A stretch of DNA of 64,000 bases, taken from positions 186,001 through 250,000 of the forward strand of contig NZ_FOPP01000003.1 in assembly GCF_900113525.1 (NCBI RefSeq). The letters are read 5' to 3'. A program made the position numbers and the translations under genes. The DNA comes from Pedobacter insulae (GTDB lineage Bacteria > Bacteroidota > Bacteroidia > Sphingobacteriales > Sphingobacteriaceae). The notes below the pieces were generated by a model. That model saw only the letters and a program-made list of their open reading frames with translations. It did not search any database and was not told the DNA's origin. Positions 63,184 through 64,000 of the stretch are shown here, piece by piece; within the stretch, counting starts at the first letter, position 1, and every line of letters begins with the position of its first letter.

Positions 63184-64000
63184 ATGGATAACATTGACGC
63201 AAAAAATCTGCTTATAAAATATAGAGAAGGAGCCTGTACTCCAGAAGAAATAACGCTAATAGAAAGCTGGTACTTAAACGACAAAGAAGAAGATATTGCC
63301 ATCACAATAGCGGAACTGGATGAAGCAAAAGATCATATCTGGGCAACTTTACCGGTACACGATAGCCTTAAGGCTAAACAGGTGAGGCTTTGGTTGGGTT
63401 TGCCGCGCAGGTATATCCGTATTGCTGCGGCCGCTATTATCGTTTTGTCAGCGTCGGTTGGATTATATTTTAGCAAGCAAAAAACGAACAAAGAGGATGT
63501 TGTTGCGGCTGTAAACAATAACATTGTACCTGGTGGTAAAAAAGCACTGTTAACCTTAGCTAATGGCCAGTCGATCGTTTTAGGCGATGCACGGAATGGA
63601 AAATTAGCGGATCAAGCAAATAGTAGTGTTTTTAAAACAGCTAATGGTGAACTGGTTTACAATGCCGAAAATCGTCAAGAAGCTAGCGTGGTTTATAATT
63701 TATTAACGATCCCTAGAGGAGGTTACTACATTTTAACACTTGCCGATGGCACCAAGGTTTGGTTAAACGCCGAATCTTCCTTAAAATATCCAACAAGTTT
63801 TATAGGCAGTGAACGTGTAGTTGAATTGGTGGGCGAAGGCTATTTTGAGGTTGCAAAGCGCAAAGATCAACCCTTTAAAGTTGTTACCAGTCAGCAAACC
63901 GTTGAAGTATTGGGAACCCATTTTAATGTGAATGCTTATGCGGATGAGAAAGTGACGGCGACGACGTTATTGGAAGGAAGTGTGAAAGTGTCATTGTCAT
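63184..64000 (+). CDS. FecR-type anti-sigma factor, 3' end outside the window
   Basis: 272 codons of a FecR-like inner-membrane anti-sigma factor, cut by the window end. The cytoplasmic N-terminus (MDNIDAKNLLIKYREGACTP and EITLIESWY) binds sigma; one membrane helix lies near residues 80-97 (YIRIAAAAIIVLSASVGLYF); the periplasmic FecR core follows (IPRGGYYILTLADGTKVWLN, 'FIGSERVVELVGEGYFEVAK', VLGTHFNVNAYAD). In related genomes such genes follow an ECF sigma gene directly. Here the preceding gene is the HTCS regulator, 102 nt away, and the only sigma gene seen is at 41491. Confidence 0.95.
   Translation, partial: MDNIDAKNLLIKYREGACTPEEITLIESWYLNDKEEDIAITIAELDEAKDHIWATLPVHDSLKAKQVRLWLGLPRRYIRIAAAAIIVLSASVGLYFSKQKTNKEDVVAAVNNNIVPGGKKALLTLANGQSIVLGDARNGKLADQANSSVFKTANGELVYNAENRQEASVVYNLLTIPRGGYYILTLADGTKVWLNAESSLKYPTSFIGSERVVELVGEGYFEVAKRKDQPFKVVTSQQTVEVLGTHFNVNAYADEKVTATTLLEGSVKVSLS

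Overview
The window looks like chromosome of a Gram-negative Bacteroidota, most likely a Pedobacter-like member of the Sphingobacteriaceae. The evidence is three SusC/SusD outer-membrane pairs, a hybrid two-component regulator, an ECF sigma factor and a FecR-type anti-sigma factor, promoters of the TTTG-N19-TAnnTTTG type, AT-rich intergenic DNA, and CKK/CKKD lipoprotein signals. I recognise no rRNA, tRNA, CRISPR array, phage module or intact transposon. The two edge genes are cut by the window: a GH29-like C-terminus at the left and a FecR gene at the right.

Layout. (1) 1-5.7 kb: fucosidase-like tail; then a three-gene block (VOC protein, ArsC-like protein, SH3/NlpC-P60 hydrolase) bracketed by two copies of a palindromic repeat; then an envelope operon (LTA-synthase-like sulfatase-fold enzyme, GtrA-like protein, SugE/Gdx exporter). 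(2) 5.7-13.4 kb: phenylalanine/tyrosine catabolism. It holds phenylalanine hydroxylase, HPP dioxygenase, homogentisate dioxygenase, fumarylacetoacetase and a flavin-reductase-like protein, with an SDR and a small NlpC/P60 protein in between. (3) 13.4-24.1 kb: mixed housekeeping and signalling. It includes a 38-residue membrane protein, a YihY protein, two tandem 7TM histidine kinases, a TPR protein, riboflavin synthase, biotin carboxylase and threonine aldolase. (4) 24.4-31.5 kb: a LacI regulator, a strong palindromic operator candidate, and a susC-susD-susE operon ending in a terminator. (5) 31.5-36.7 kb: sugar phosphorylation and glycolysis. It holds a BadF/BcrA-type kinase, a Nudix-fold regulator, a pfkA-kinase-gap operon and a possible small RNA. 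Three near-identical GTGTA-N5-TACAC palindromes tie this region together. (6) 36.7-42.3 kb: orphan genes, two histidine kinases, an ECF sigma gene with a textbook Bacteroidota promoter, and a repeat cluster. (7) 42.3-63.1 kb: a large polysaccharide utilisation locus (PUL) with GH2, GH29, GH88, GH20, two SusC/SusD pairs and a CHRD-like lipoprotein, divergent from a 1354-residue hybrid two-component regulator. (8) From 63.2 kb: a FecR anti-sigma gene that runs off the window.

How the parts fit. The large PUL would bind a fucosylated, hexosamine- and uronate-containing glycan at the surface, import fragments through SusC, and trim them in the periplasm with four exo-acting enzymes. The hybrid regulator probably senses a fragment and switches the locus on. 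The glycolytic block would take up the released sugars, with the Nudix-fold protein as the likely local repressor or activator.

The two most interesting inferences are these. First, the Nudix regulator may control three promoters, one of which seems to make a stand-alone small RNA. Second, the PUL seems to sit between an ECF sigma gene and its expected FecR partner, as if it had been inserted there.
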